Positions 21,101 to 30,310 of a DNA stretch of 64,000 nucleotides are shown here, one piece after another; position 1 is the stretch's first letter; every line of letters begins with the position of its first letter. The translations under genes and the position numbers were made by a program. The notes beneath the pieces are model-generated. The model worked only from the letters and a program-made list of their open reading frames with translations. It was not told where the DNA came from and made no database searches. Where the stretch lies: contig JAOANR010000005.1 of NCBI GenBank assembly GCA_030278955.1, positions 28,821,849-28,885,848 on the forward strand, in the 5' to 3' direction. The stretch comes from Hygrophila difformis. Taxonomy: Eukaryota; Streptophyta; Magnoliopsida; Lamiales; Acanthaceae.

Positions 21101-22874
21101 GTTGCGAGAGAAGCGTGGTGGAGCCCCTACTAATACAAAAACAAAAAATAAAAAACTTTTAAAAGACAAAGATATTGAAAACTGTAAATGTAAAATAAAA
21201 GGAGCATGTAAACAAACTTGTAAAGAAAACATACAAATTACAGAGTTTGAAGAAGAATACATTCCTGAAACCCCAAAACTGAAAGAATTAATAAGTATAA
21301 CTAGATTTAAGCATGAAGAAACCATAACAAAATGGATTGAGAGGTTAGAAAAATCCCAAATTATTGGAGATAACATCCAAAAATATTGGGAAAAAGATGG
21401 AACAATATGTAAGCTTGAAATAATAAATCCAGAATTAAGAATCTCAACTGCAGAAATAAATCCTACAAATCTAGATATAGCAGATTTCAAAATGCATATT
21501 GATGAATTAAAAGCTCTAAAAGTAATTAGAGAATCAAACTCCAGACATAGGTCTGCAGCTTTTATTGTGAGAAAACATTCTGAAATTGTAAGAGGAAAAT
21601 CAAGAATGATCATTAATTATAAAAGACTTAATGACAATACAAAAGATTTTGCTTACAATATACCAGATAAAACAGTCTTAATAAATAGAATTCAAGACTC
21701 AAAAGTGTATAGCAAATTTGACTGTAAGTCAGGATTTTGGCAAGTCAAAATGCATCCCGAGTCAGTTGAATGGACTGCATTTACATGTCTAGAAGGTTTA
21801 TTTGAATGGTTGGTAATGCCATTTGGACTAAAAAATGCACCAGCTATATTTCAACAAAAAATGGATAAAATTTTTAAACCATACCAAAAATTTGTTTTGG
21901 TATACATTGATGATATTCTAGTATTTTCAAAAAATAGTACTGAACATATGAGTCATCTTGATACAGTGTTTAGGCTATTTGAAAAACATGGAATAATCAT
22001 CTCAAAGAAAAAGATGGAAATCAATGAAACTAAAATAGCATTCCTTGGAGCAGAAATTGGAAAAGGAAAAATAAAACTCCAAGATCATATTGCTAAAAAG
22101 GCTATAGAATTTCCTGATAAAATGGAAGATACAAAACTATTACAACAATTTTTGGGATTAGTTAATTATGCTAGACCATACATTAAAAACTTATCCTCAT
22201 TAACAGGATCATTATATAATAAACTGGGAAAAAATGGTCAAAGGTATTTTAACCAAGAAGATATAAAAAATGTACAAAAAATTAAAGAAGCATTAAAAAC
22301 ACTTCCAGAATTGGTATTGCCAGAAGATAGTGATTATCTTATTGTGCAAACTGATGGATCACATGAAGGATGGGGAGCTATCATTTTGCGAAAAAAGGAT
22401 GTCTACTCACCTAAAAGTAAAGAAGAAATTTGCCAATATGCATCAGGAAAATACAGAGAAAAGGGTAACCTTTCCTCGATTGATGCAGAACTATTAGCAA
22501 TAAAATACGCACTTGATAAATTTGAACTGTTTTTGACAGGAAAACCAGGATTCACAGTAAGAACTGATTGTGAAGCCATAGTAAAATTTCATAGCCAACT
22601 CCAAGAAAAAAGATCAATGTCTAGGAGAAGGTGGTTGAATTTTACAGATGTTATTAGTCAGAAAGGCTACAAAATAAAATTCGAACATATTAAAGGAGAA
22701 GATAACAAAATTGCTGATATACTATCTAGAATTCTGATTAAAGAAAGGGAAAAACCATTATATGACACTGAATTTAAAAACGAATCAATTGATAATTATG
22801 ATGAAAATGATGAGGAAAAATATAAATTAAAATGGGATCAATTTTACAGGGAGGACTGGAATATTGAGAATTGA
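18147..22874 (+). CDS. Pararetroviral coat-protease-RT-RNase H polyprotein (1575 aa)
   Basis: Uninterrupted. Order: acidic/coiled N-terminal part (to ~aa 210), coat-protein core (~aa 310-560), CCHC knuckle CFTCGDESHLATAC at aa 583-596, a second Cys cluster C-X2-C-X11-C-X2-C-X4-C-X2-C at aa 702-728, a coiled segment (~aa 745-800), aspartic protease with DTG at aa 861-863, reverse transcriptase (SKFDCKSGFWQVKM near aa 1190; YIDD at 1253-1256), and RNase H with Asp at ~1403 in QTDGSHEGWG, DAELLAIKYAL and DNKIADILSR. These parts package pregenomic RNA, cut the polyprotein and copy RNA to DNA. The second Cys cluster matches the spacing described for badnaviruses. The product overlaps the movement ORF; it ends 17 bp before the next ATG. 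No break seen, so the enzyme could in principle still be encoded. Confidence 0.92.
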   Translation: MNRQMKRFIVEKPVTDNYVKYEGKHIFHPSEDEVERIAKDIQHICLKTRKFENFKKGKILNKREYHDRYERVFSQHVHSALTKKFKNKGILPHNCQDCKIDLDRRYSDKLKHMIHLIECPKHSGYFENWIENYEEMIREILKLNEQKQELKDKMKRKNKEWKNNLEDIIEKEVQKRLQKIQIKEEQQADIEAHLFLKENSLEVGQSSDNTLMEQYMGDHISLHSEKTNKTAKEFMNKDIVMKNTGDSITRVPGTPFAPYQRGTEWRPGTNYTGNNSRHSITHVHPKYPYGKIQPGMITKPRGIRQPLERGYYHNPAILEVTNVSPQEWGSVIAKWKNIVVADYIKNKNDYNDTAESMYGYLETYLGEFPQSMWEVFKRDYPMDYQDLIERGPNPYNFVNKISSLITGEDGNSGHITTQMDALIHLDQMHLDDLYGTVDFLNEYVYYTGLAGGAFNQELGEKLFMKIPRPIGQEIQDTWNKMVEKNHQQYTISMRAVHVVKILKDKCTNIIAQKQLKKTDYSFCKRIYTPQRYGRPEPLRKKPKFITRKKYFIKQSNSRKPFLKQKHHVRKYNPSRNYTKKFACFTCGDESHLATACPKRKNQHSREAILTECIQQDILDVDSDVSETETIYSIVTVEENVIEEQGDDDPYELINMLANENSYNGITYKEYMMPYETEYMMREINECENHNWLFRVGTDSTPCVKCSYYPSRKLRAKCTICHVEICQICLVKYYKIKFPEEMPITKIDDNDTFITKRIDIIERKLFDLQSMINLEELKTRIENIEEILEEYNMLSPENTGNKGKEVPEEESNNEQNPSTEYMLAQNPEYIPVCHDPSSLTTLRVPIIFKLRELVFRTNAIIDTGCTRIIINEKLIPEHLHKNLTKPIKSELMDGRISYTTKQPISGGQIFFETNCGISEPYGVPDNSYIKDLVINADVILGLQFFLQNNGGLFITKDYIQIVEKATLAMFAPSISNAGTKLLTTSELREKRGGAPTNTKTKNKKLLKDKDIENCKCKIKGACKQTCKENIQITEFEEEYIPETPKLKELISITRFKHEETITKWIERLEKSQIIGDNIQKYWEKDGTICKLEIINPELRISTAEINPTNLDIADFKMHIDELKALKVIRESNSRHRSAAFIVRKHSEIVRGKSRMIINYKRLNDNTKDFAYNIPDKTVLINRIQDSKVYSKFDCKSGFWQVKMHPESVEWTAFTCLEGLFEWLVMPFGLKNAPAIFQQKMDKIFKPYQKFVLVYIDDILVFSKNSTEHMSHLDTVFRLFEKHGIIISKKKMEINETKIAFLGAEIGKGKIKLQDHIAKKAIEFPDKMEDTKLLQQFLGLVNYARPYIKNLSSLTGSLYNKLGKNGQRYFNQEDIKNVQKIKEALKTLPELVLPEDSDYLIVQTDGSHEGWGAIILRKKDVYSPKSKEEICQYASGKYREKGNLSSIDAELLAIKYALDKFELFLTGKPGFTVRTDCEAIVKFHSQLQEKRSMSRRRWLNFTDVISQKGYKIKFEHIKGEDNKIADILSRILIKEREKPLYDTEFKNESIDNYDENDEEKYKLKWDQFYREDWNIEN

Positions 22875-22891
22875 ATAATATTGTTACAGGA

Positions 22892-24238
22892 ATGGCAGAA
22901 AACTCCCAGAAAAACTCTTTGAAAATCAGCAATGAAAATGGAGTAAAAACCACAGGGATGGTGAAAACCCCAGAGGGATATTACACAATCCCTTCTAAAA
23001 CCAGCATCCCTGAAGGGAAGAAAAAAGATAAACTCCCAGAAAAAGGAGTGAAAATCTGCTTTGGCAAAAGAGCAGAAACTGACAATAATGTAGAGTTAAT
23101 CTTATTTGATAACATGAAGTACAGGCCTATCACAGGGTTGAACTACACAGAGGAACAGATCTGCCTTTGTGATAACATCTGGAGAGCATCATTTGACAAA
23201 AACAACAGCAGGTATATTGTTACTTGTCTCTATGCTTTAAGCATGTATTTCCAGAAATTCAATAACATAAAACCATTTTTATATTATGTAATCTATGAAG
23301 GTTATAAAAAAGGAATTTATGATAAAAATGATATTCTACCTCTTAATGAAGATAATGAAAAACCTCTTCATAAAGGATTTTATGACATAATGTCTGCAAT
23401 TCAATTTGCAAAAACCACAATGGGCCCAGATTTCTTTGTAAGCCCAAGTTTGAAAAACATTGTTGATGGTTTGAGGCCAAAAACCCAAAATCCTACAGGC
23501 CCAGTCCAATATTCAATTGGACATTCTTCTAAAACCCACATTGTGTTTTGTGACCATTGTGAAAAAATGGCCAAGGAAGTCTGTAAATATGAAGCCCAAA
23601 AGGCCGAATGGTTACAGAATTTTGAAAACCAAAAAATGAAAACCCTTGAAGCAGAGGCCCAGATTGAAAACCTCACCAAGAAACTTGAAATCCTTCAAAA
23701 CCAAAATGAGAAATTGACCTCAAAAATTGTGTCCCTCACACTGAAAACACCAAAGCCAGAAGAAAAACCAGTCTATGGTCCAGAACCCAAACCCACCAGT
23801 TCTATGACTGCAGTAGAATTGGCAAAAGCCTGGATGCAGCAAAACCAGGAAAATTCAACTCCTGAGGTCTTTAAGGATCAAAAGTTTGAATCTAGTCCGT
23901 CTCAAACGGCAGACGGTAAAGACGAGTCAAGTCCGTTGATAGCTGATGCTTTGATAAAAAGCATAAGTTCAGATGATTTTGAACCAAACCAGGGAAGTTC
24001 TAACCCTGAGGTCTTTGAGGACCAAAATTTTGAACTAAGCCCATCTAGTCCGGTAGATGGTAAAAGCACATTAATTCCGGTTATGGCTGGTAGTTTGCCA
24101 AAAACTATGAGTCCAGTACAGACTGGAAAATTTGAAAACCTCAGTGAAGAAGAAATTCTTCATAAACTTGAAATGGAACTAAAGCCTACTTTTGCTGAAG
24201 CAATGGCAACCAGAAAAATGGAAGGTTTAGTGCACTAG
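22892..24238 (+). CDS. Pararetroviral 3' ORF, transactivator/P4 position (448 aa)
   Basis: Starts at ATG 17 bases after the polyprotein stop. The middle (about residues 75-150) is an aromatic-rich conserved-looking domain (LYALSMYFQKFNNIKPF), followed by an HCEKM/Cys patch and a coiled coil (about residues 225-285). The C-terminal third holds a 48-codon tandem duplication (unit starts near 23861 and 24005, sharing PEVF.DQ.FE). By place it corresponds to the caulimovirus transactivator/viroplasmin or the tungrovirus P4 protein, which also has a leucine zipper; I do not see the viroplasmin motif clearly, so the function is open. Confidence 0.6.
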   Translation: MAENSQKNSLKISNENGVKTTGMVKTPEGYYTIPSKTSIPEGKKKDKLPEKGVKICFGKRAETDNNVELILFDNMKYRPITGLNYTEEQICLCDNIWRASFDKNNSRYIVTCLYALSMYFQKFNNIKPFLYYVIYEGYKKGIYDKNDILPLNEDNEKPLHKGFYDIMSAIQFAKTTMGPDFFVSPSLKNIVDGLRPKTQNPTGPVQYSIGHSSKTHIVFCDHCEKMAKEVCKYEAQKAEWLQNFENQKMKTLEAEAQIENLTKKLEILQNQNEKLTSKIVSLTLKTPKPEEKPVYGPEPKPTSSMTAVELAKAWMQQNQENSTPEVFKDQKFESSPSQTADGKDESSPLIADALIKSISSDDFEPNQGSSNPEVFEDQNFELSPSSPVDGKSTLIPVMAGSLPKTMSPVQTGKFENLSEEEILHKLEMELKPTFAEAMATRKMEGLVH

Positions 24239-24715
24239 TGGCACTAAGAAAAAATGAAGCAAAATTCCAGGCCAATAAAATTATAAAAAATCAGAAAAAA
24301 GAAAGTGGCGGCCCCCACAATGATGAAGAATATTAATGGAGCCACGCAGGAATGAGCTGGAATTCACAATAAATACCAGCATGTGAAGAAAAGAATCCGG
24401 AAAAGAAAAAGTCAAGAAGAAAACAAAAATGCTAGTGGAGCCAAAAGCACCACTAACCATGTGAAAGAAGGAATCCGAGGCGAATAAAACAAAAATGCAG
24501 ACAAGAGCCATGTGACTCTTGGAAAAACCGCGTTAATGGGCACTAGGCCCCTCTTTATTATATTATTGTATTGTTGCATTATTGTACTAGTTGTTTGATT
24601 TTTTATCCGAACCTTATCGGATTACTTTGCCACTTGGCACATTTTAATTGGTTGTTGTGGATTACTTAGATGACATTCCCGTCTATAAATAGAGGGATGG
24701 TCTTCACTTGTAACA
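24239..24715 (+). promoter_or_regulatory. Pararetroviral intergenic promoter
   Basis: After the last large ORF comes ~450 bp without a gene, then TATAAATA (24684-24691) set in TCTATAAATAGAGGG, close to the TATA context of caulimovirid full-length transcript promoters. Transcription would start near 24715 in an A/C-rich stretch. This is where the pregenomic RNA promoter is expected. Confidence 0.75.
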
Positions 24716-25494
24716 CACACACCCACTTCTTAGCTCTCTAGCTCTCTAAGGTTTTTGAGACTGCATTCTTGCTACTCTCGAAAGCTCTTTCTCTTTCTAG
24801 TTTTCTTGTATCCCTACCCTTCTCAGTAATAAAATTTCAGTTTGTAAAGAAAGACCCGGTGTGGATTGCTTCCTCTTCTCTTTACTTTCTGAAATACAGG
24901 GGCCCGTCTGAACGGGAAAGCCTCTCCTCTCTCAAGGTATGGGTTAGTTTATGATTCATGTTATGGTATGATTGTTCTATGTATGGATAATAATGTTATA
25001 AACATGAATATGTGACCTTTTAAAACTTAATTGATGAGAGATGCCATTAGGGGAGTAAGATAAAAATTTAAAAGGCTTTATGCCATAAAAGCTGTAAGAA
25101 AGACTCGTTAGGGGAACCACAATTCAGGGATGTTTGATAAACATAATGGTGTTTTGTTACTGTTGTCCCTTTTGACTTGCCCCTTAGACCCCCTGCTTAC
25201 ATTTCAGATCTAGGTCTGGATAATGCTAATTTGAATTTGAAACCCGAAACAGGCCCAGAAAAATATCTCATCAGTGACAGTAATAAGAGGATTGCGGACT
25301 TAATGTTTATGATAATATTTCCATAACAAAGGACAATCGGACCCATAACACATAATCAGAAATTTAACACGACCAAGGGAATAATAGGAGATGGCAAGTA
25401 CCTAGTAAGACATCACGACATATAAGTTTTTCGCTTACAAAAAATCAAGTGTTTTAAAACCTTTTGAAATAATTAATATCTTTTATCAAAACAA
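24716..25494 (+). other. Pararetroviral leader with polyA signal and possible splice donor
   Basis: AATAAA at 24828-24833 lies ~110 bp after the presumed start, matching the short terminal redundancy of caulimovirid RNA (the signal is ignored on first pass). CTCAAGGTATGGG near 24930-24943 is a strong plant splice-donor context. The rest, up to 25494, holds only short chance frames and would be the structured leader. Confidence 0.6.
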
Positions 25495-25884
25495 ATGGAG
25501 AATATGATTAAAATTACTGAAAACCCTAAAACAGAATCTTTTAAAAACACAGAAACAAGGTTTGTTATTGTACCTTACCCGAAAACACACTTTTTATGCC
25601 AAGAATGTGAAAATTGGCTTATCAGACTGATCAATAAACAAAACAGGGAACAAAGAGTGTTTGAAAATATTATAAAATGGAAAGTAACTAAGGAAGTTGA
25701 ATTTCTGAAAAATGAAATAGAAATTCTAGAAAACAGTTATCAAAAGCACACAAAAATCTATAAGGTTTTAGAAAAACTAAGAGATAACCATATAGAAAAA
25801 TGTGAAAACTATTTTATAACATGTGAACTTGAAGAAAAAATATGGAAAAAATTACAAGAAGAACATTCAGCAAGAAATAACTAA
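25495..25884 (+). CDS. Pararetroviral leader-downstream ORF a (129 aa, unknown)
   Basis: ATG-initiated, Lys/Glu-rich, with a CQEC pair near residue 38 and a long helical, coiled-coil-like remainder. It lies after the viral polyA signal and leader, where the circular genome would lead back to the primer site. Base composition equals that of the viral ORFs, not of the flanking host DNA. No family recognised. Confidence 0.55.
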   Translation: MENMIKITENPKTESFKNTETRFVIVPYPKTHFLCQECENWLIRLINKQNREQRVFENIIKWKVTKEVEFLKNEIEILENSYQKHTKIYKVLEKLRDNHIEKCENYFITCELEEKIWKKLQEEHSARNN

Positions 25885-25891
25885 TTTGAAA

Positions 25892-26206
25892 ATGGAAGCA
25901 CAAATACTTTTTGATATTTGTCCAGAATGTGGAAAACTTGGAGAAACCATGTGGAAAACAGAAAAAGAAATAAAAGACCTTAAAGAATCAATTATAAGGT
26001 TAAAAGAATATAAAGAAGATGAAGAAGAAGAAGTACAAGAACTCATATATGGGTTAAACCATGAAGAAGAAATAAATATCATTCGTAATTCAATACACAG
26101 ATATGAAGAAGTGATTAGTTACCAATCAACAGACCTCAAAACAAAAATAGAGGAGTTGAACACTTCTAAAACAAACTTTATTAATCATATCAAAAAACAA
26201 CATTAA
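25892..26206 (+). CDS. Pararetroviral leader-downstream ORF b (104 aa, unknown)
   Basis: Begins at ATG 25892, 7 bases after the stop of the preceding ORF; the frame is open upstream to about 25823 but without an ATG. It has a CPEC pair near its N-terminus, as ORF a does, then a strongly charged helical stretch with a run of Glu. The similar Cys-pair-plus-coil build of a and b suggests related or duplicated accessory genes. Function unknown. Confidence 0.5.
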   Translation: MEAQILFDICPECGKLGETMWKTEKEIKDLKESIIRLKEYKEDEEEEVQELIYGLNHEEEINIIRNSIHRYEEVISYQSTDLKTKIEELNTSKTNFINHIKKQH

Positions 26207-26208
26207 AA

Positions 26209-26462
26209 ATGACTTATAAAACAATAAGAGATTTCAGTAAAAGGGAAAAAATTGCGATTGAAAGATATCGCATTAAAAAAAAATTATTAGAATACAACTA
26301 AAATCAAAAATAGAATGCCTACAAATCTTAAACAGGAAAGGTCTCATAGAAGAACTAATGGATGTAAGCTTGTGGCTTGACCAAGAGGCCAGAAAACTGA
26401 GAAACTGGGAAAGAAATTTAGACCAAGAAAGAAAAGAAAAGCAAGTTAATTATACTGGTTAA
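26209..26462 (+). pseudogene. Pararetroviral leader-downstream ORF c, frameshifted
   Basis: ATG 26209 comes 2 bases after the stop of ORF b. The frame closes at 26301 soon after a run of nine A (26275-26283), while another frame is open from that run to a stop at 26460-26462 with the same charged, helical composition. The simplest reading is a small gene broken by length change in the A run. Whether the run could allow slippage is untested. Confidence 0.5.
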
Positions 26463-27192
26463 TCATAAAAAAAATAAATAAATAAATAAATAAATATATA
26501 TATATAATAATAATAAATAAATATAATAATAATAATAAAAAATAATACAATAAAAACAAGCAAATAAAAATAAGATATAAATGCGAGGTACCCAACTCAA
26601 AGTTTTGAAAACATTCGTGGGTCTAACCTAAAGAATGAAACTTTTAAGTACTAAACTTAAAGTTCCTATTATTGAAGGGTATATATCTCCAAAAACCCCA
26701 TATTTCATTCATTAGTGAACCCTAGTCGATTGACTTTTAGAATTTCTTATGGTATTTTAACAAGTTATAGGCGGTAATGTGTTAAATACAAAAGAACCCA
26801 TAAACTTTTTTTTGCGATACGGCCTATGCAAGAGAAATAACCCATAAAAGTTGACTTACATAATCTCATTAAAATTTTAAATTATTGTAAAAATACTACT
26901 ATAAAACTTGACATGATTCGGATATCATACGGAATCAGAGTGGGCGGATTATCCGTGACATTTCATCCTACTCTTTTATAACATTTTCTAGACATGAATT
27001 TATTAGATAACAAAAGCAAAATCTACAAATAAAATAAAATTAATGTGATAATTTCAATTGTGTTTGAATAAGACAGAACAACATAATTTCAATGCAATGT
27101 AATGGTTGCAAACAAATAATGGTAAACGGGGAAAAAAATACTAGCTAGTACGTTTAAGAATAATTGTAAATCTTTTCTACAATTTAATATGA
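26463..27192. other. AT microsatellite and gene-free spacer
   Basis: 26466-26565 is simple-sequence DNA of (AAAT)n, (TA)n and (AAT)n type. The remainder to 27192 is AT-rich with no supported gene. The motif AGGTACCCAA at 26585-26594 also occurs left of the virus (15896-15905, 15934-15943), possibly host sequence once continuous across the insertion site. Confidence 0.55.
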
Positions 27193-28359
27193 TTAGATTT
27201 TTCTCCCGCGCTCCGCGCACGGTTCAGTGTGGGGTGTTATTTTTTTTAATACAAACTAATATTAATTCAATTAATTTAAATTAATAGATGATATTACTTT
27301 AGTATATTTATGTAAAAAAAATTTATAGAATATAATTTCTATTTTCATTTTCTTTTTCAAAAGGACAAAAAAAAATTAAATTTTTTTCATAATACATACT
27401 AAAGCATAAATTCAAATTTTTATGCATAGAAAATATCAATAGAAAAATTAATTCGTTAAGATTTCCGCCATCCTAATTATAAATATTATATATATAATTA
27501 AAATCATTAAATACATTAAAACTTTCGCCTTTGTAACACACTCTTAATCATCCGAAAAATTATGTTGATTGTATATAATAACATAAATATTGAAATATAA
27601 TATGATATGATATCAATATTAATAATACAATATATATACACACACATTAATGACTAATAAAAATATGTAAAAGATAAATTATCATGATATTAATTTTTAT
27701 GAACATAAAATAGTATATTGAAATTTTCTTACTGATGGACTACTTATTTTTTTCTATATTATGTAGTTTTTTTCAAAATTATTCATTTGCAATAAGAAGT
27801 TAGTACTCCTAAATATTTTTAATGAAAATAGTATATGATTTTACTTTGCGATGTATTTTATAATAGATATGCATATTTTTAAAATAAAATTACTGTTTGA
27901 ATCCATAATATATAATTCTTATAAAGAGATTAATTATAAAGATATTAATTACTATAAATTAAAAGATTAATATAGGCAGCACAATAAAAATATGATTGCA
28001 GGATTTAGATAGAAATCAATAGATTGCAATCCAACTGTCATTGAATTTTAGGATGAAGTGATTTTATCTTCTAGACATTTGATATGTATCTTTATGATAG
28101 ATATGCATATCTTTGAAGTAAAATTACCGTTTGAAACCGCAATATATAATTTTTAAAGAGATTAATTATAACTTAAAAGGACAATATAGCCAGCACAATA
28201 AAAATATGGTTCCAGAATTTATTATAGTATAGATATGGAGTATACATTTATCTTTTTTATACACTAGGATATTTATTTGTATCTTTTACGATACATTTTT
28301 TTTGGATAACCAGGGACGTTGCGAAAACGTCGGCAAAGGGAAAATAATTTTACGATACA
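27193..28359 (-). mobile_element. Possible non-autonomous Helitron, 3' end at 27193
   Basis: Read on the minus strand, a GC hairpin (plus-strand CCCGCGCTCCGCGCACGG, 27204-27221, one stem base decayed) is followed by ~10 bases and CTAA at 27196-27193, then T. This fits the Helitron CTRR terminus. The 5' end is not identified; the rest is AT-rich without coding sequence. The right limit is set by the next Helitron end and is arbitrary. Confidence 0.5.
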
Positions 28360-28829
28360 CTAGTAATTAACCCGTCGAGACTTGACGGGCATAACTATAT
28401 ATTTATCATAATATATATACTTATATTATATAAAGTAATAATAAATTATATTTTGAGTAATGAAAAATATGTCAAAAGAGCGTGTATATGATAATATAAT
28501 TTAATTATTTTTAAAACAAACAGAGAAATCATATTATACCATATTCTTTAGATTCTGTTGCTTGTCCGCTACAAATCTCACATATTAATAAAAATAATTA
28601 TTAAAATAATATTTTTATTTAATTTGAAATTTAAGTTAAGATAAAACAAAATTTTAAATATAAGTATTAAGCATAATATGAAAAATTCCCTCATAATTTG
28701 CTGAAAATTTAATTGCTGAAAATTTCATTGGTATGGGCTAGAATAGCACTATCTTTTAAAATTTTTGAATTTGAAGTGGTGCAGTTTATATTTATATATG
28801 TACTCTAAAAAATGACCGCATCACCCGAA

Positions 28830-30090
28830 GAGTTTATAAGTATATCGTCCGAAAATATCACATCTGATTATACATCTTCAAAATCAATACCGGGTTTACT
28901 GTCACCTACATCAAATATTTATTTTGCAAATTTTCCGTCGTATATAAACTTCATTGTAAACAACATTTCTTGTGATATTTTAAGTTAGTCATTCTTAATC
29001 GCATATTAATACTTTGAGTCACATCTTGCTTGTGACACGAAATATTGCAACATAACTGCTAAAAACTGGTTTTGGATGATAAGTCCAACATGCTTTAAAT
29101 GTTGACATCGAATTTTGTTTATAATCATAGAAAAACAAATTGTGAGTGATAATTTTTTATCGAATGAGAAATTTGGTTAACTCAAATAGGTTCGTAATCA
29201 TTCTACCAATCAAGAATTTTATACTTTCATGGTTTCCCGAAAATTAGTTTAACCTCAATTATATGGTTTTGCATATTGGTTACTATCAACCTACATCCAT
29301 TGCATAATTTATTTGATGGATCTATATTCCTAAGAAGTATGACTATGCAGCACACATTCAACTATATTTCATGATTCGGTAGTCCAAACAATTGATTATG
29401 CTTAGATATTCCAGTGAAAATAATTAATTGTCATTATTTATGCTTTCATCGTCTTGACAAATATTGTTAGAACTGATATAAATATATATACACATTTTTA
29501 TTTGCGGATATACGTTCCATGACGTAATCATTGATCGTATCAACGATCTCATTGGTATAGGTTAATATATAGTAACAATGTCTGGATCTGAAGTAGTGCA
29601 CTTTATATTTGTATAAGTCTCTCAATAATTGTCGTTATAGGATCTCTCGTAGAGTTATAAAATTATCATCTAGAAATGTCACATCTAATTGTACATCTCC
29701 AATATCAATACCAACTTTACCATATACCATCACCTACATGAAGTATTCATTGTGCAAATTTCCGTCATATATAATTTTCATTGTAAATAACATTTCTTGT
29801 TGTATCTTGAGTTAATCCATCTTAATTATATACTTCATTAATACTTCGAGTCGTCTCTTTCCAGTGACACAAGATACTGCAACATATCACTGATATGAGT
29901 AAAAACTGGTTTTTCAAGATAGAGTCCAACATTCTTTAAAGAGTGCATTGATTTTTTTCTTTTCTTTTCCTATAGTTATAGTAAAATAAACTGCGAGTAG
30001 GAATTTTTTCCTCAGAAAAGAAATGGGGAATTTGGTTAATTCAGACGGGCTCATAATTATTCTACCAATCAAGAATTTTATTCCAAATAT
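28830..30090. repeat. Diverged duplication within the Helitron relic
   Basis: Segment ~28830-29235 and segment ~29660-30090 share order and wording, for example ATCAATACC, TTTCATTGTAAA-like, CATTTCTTGT, AAAAACTGGTTTT, GTCCAACAT and CTACCAATCAAGAATTTTAT, with many substitutions and small indels. Offset is about 830-850 bp. No coding sequence is recognisable in either copy. Confidence 0.75.
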
Positions 30091-30310
30091 TGAGCTTTGT
30101 TTTAATGAGAAGAGATGTTAAATAATTTTTTGGGGTAAGTTTTTTGCAGGTAGAATTCTCGTCACAATCTAGTGGAATGCCAAATCTAAAATGTGTAGTC
30201 CTACCTCTTGGAAGGAGTAGGGGAGCTATTCCAATGGATGCTACAGGCATGATAATATCACCTCTCTCATTAAGGGCTAAAGATAAATTATTAACCCTCA
30301 TCACTATCAA
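30062..30310 (-). pseudogene. Helitron helicase fragment (N-terminal RecA domain)
   Basis: An 82-codon open stretch includes GDIIMPVASIGIAPLLLPRG, then RTTHFRFGIPL and later TKLNIWNK, matching the region just after Walker A of Helitron/PIF1 helicases (ASSGIA..LLPGGRTAHSRFKIP in the family). Walker A itself and everything beyond are missing or too decayed to see. Same strand as the Helitron 3' end at 28360. Confidence 0.75.

Larger units (their letters stand above)
16040..26462 (+). mobile_element. Endogenous pararetrovirus (Caulimoviridae), near full length
   Basis: About 10.4 kb on one strand with the hallmarks of a plant pararetrovirus and no LTRs. In order: tRNA-Met primer site, three small ORFs overlapping by 1-8 bases, movement protein, coat-protease-RT-RNase H polyprotein, a 448-aa ORF, a TATA promoter with nearby polyA signal, a ~780-nt leader, and three further small ORFs. 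No integrase is present, as expected for the family; integration would be by host repair. Most frames are open, so the copy is relatively young or well preserved; the only clear break is in the last small ORF. Coding sequence is A-rich and unlike RUK. Genus unassigned: a separate movement ORF is caulimovirus/soymovirus-like, while the fused coat-RT polyprotein and second Cys motif are badnavirus/tungrovirus-like. Confidence 0.9.

Noticed and set aside
20342..21613. Long minus-strand frames opposite the viral polyprotein
   Set aside because: Shadows of an A-rich coding strand; hydrophobic composition and no family resemblance.
16040..26462. Interpretation as a Ty3/gypsy LTR element
   Set aside because: No LTRs, no integrase, a 30K movement protein and a pararetroviral promoter arrangement are present.
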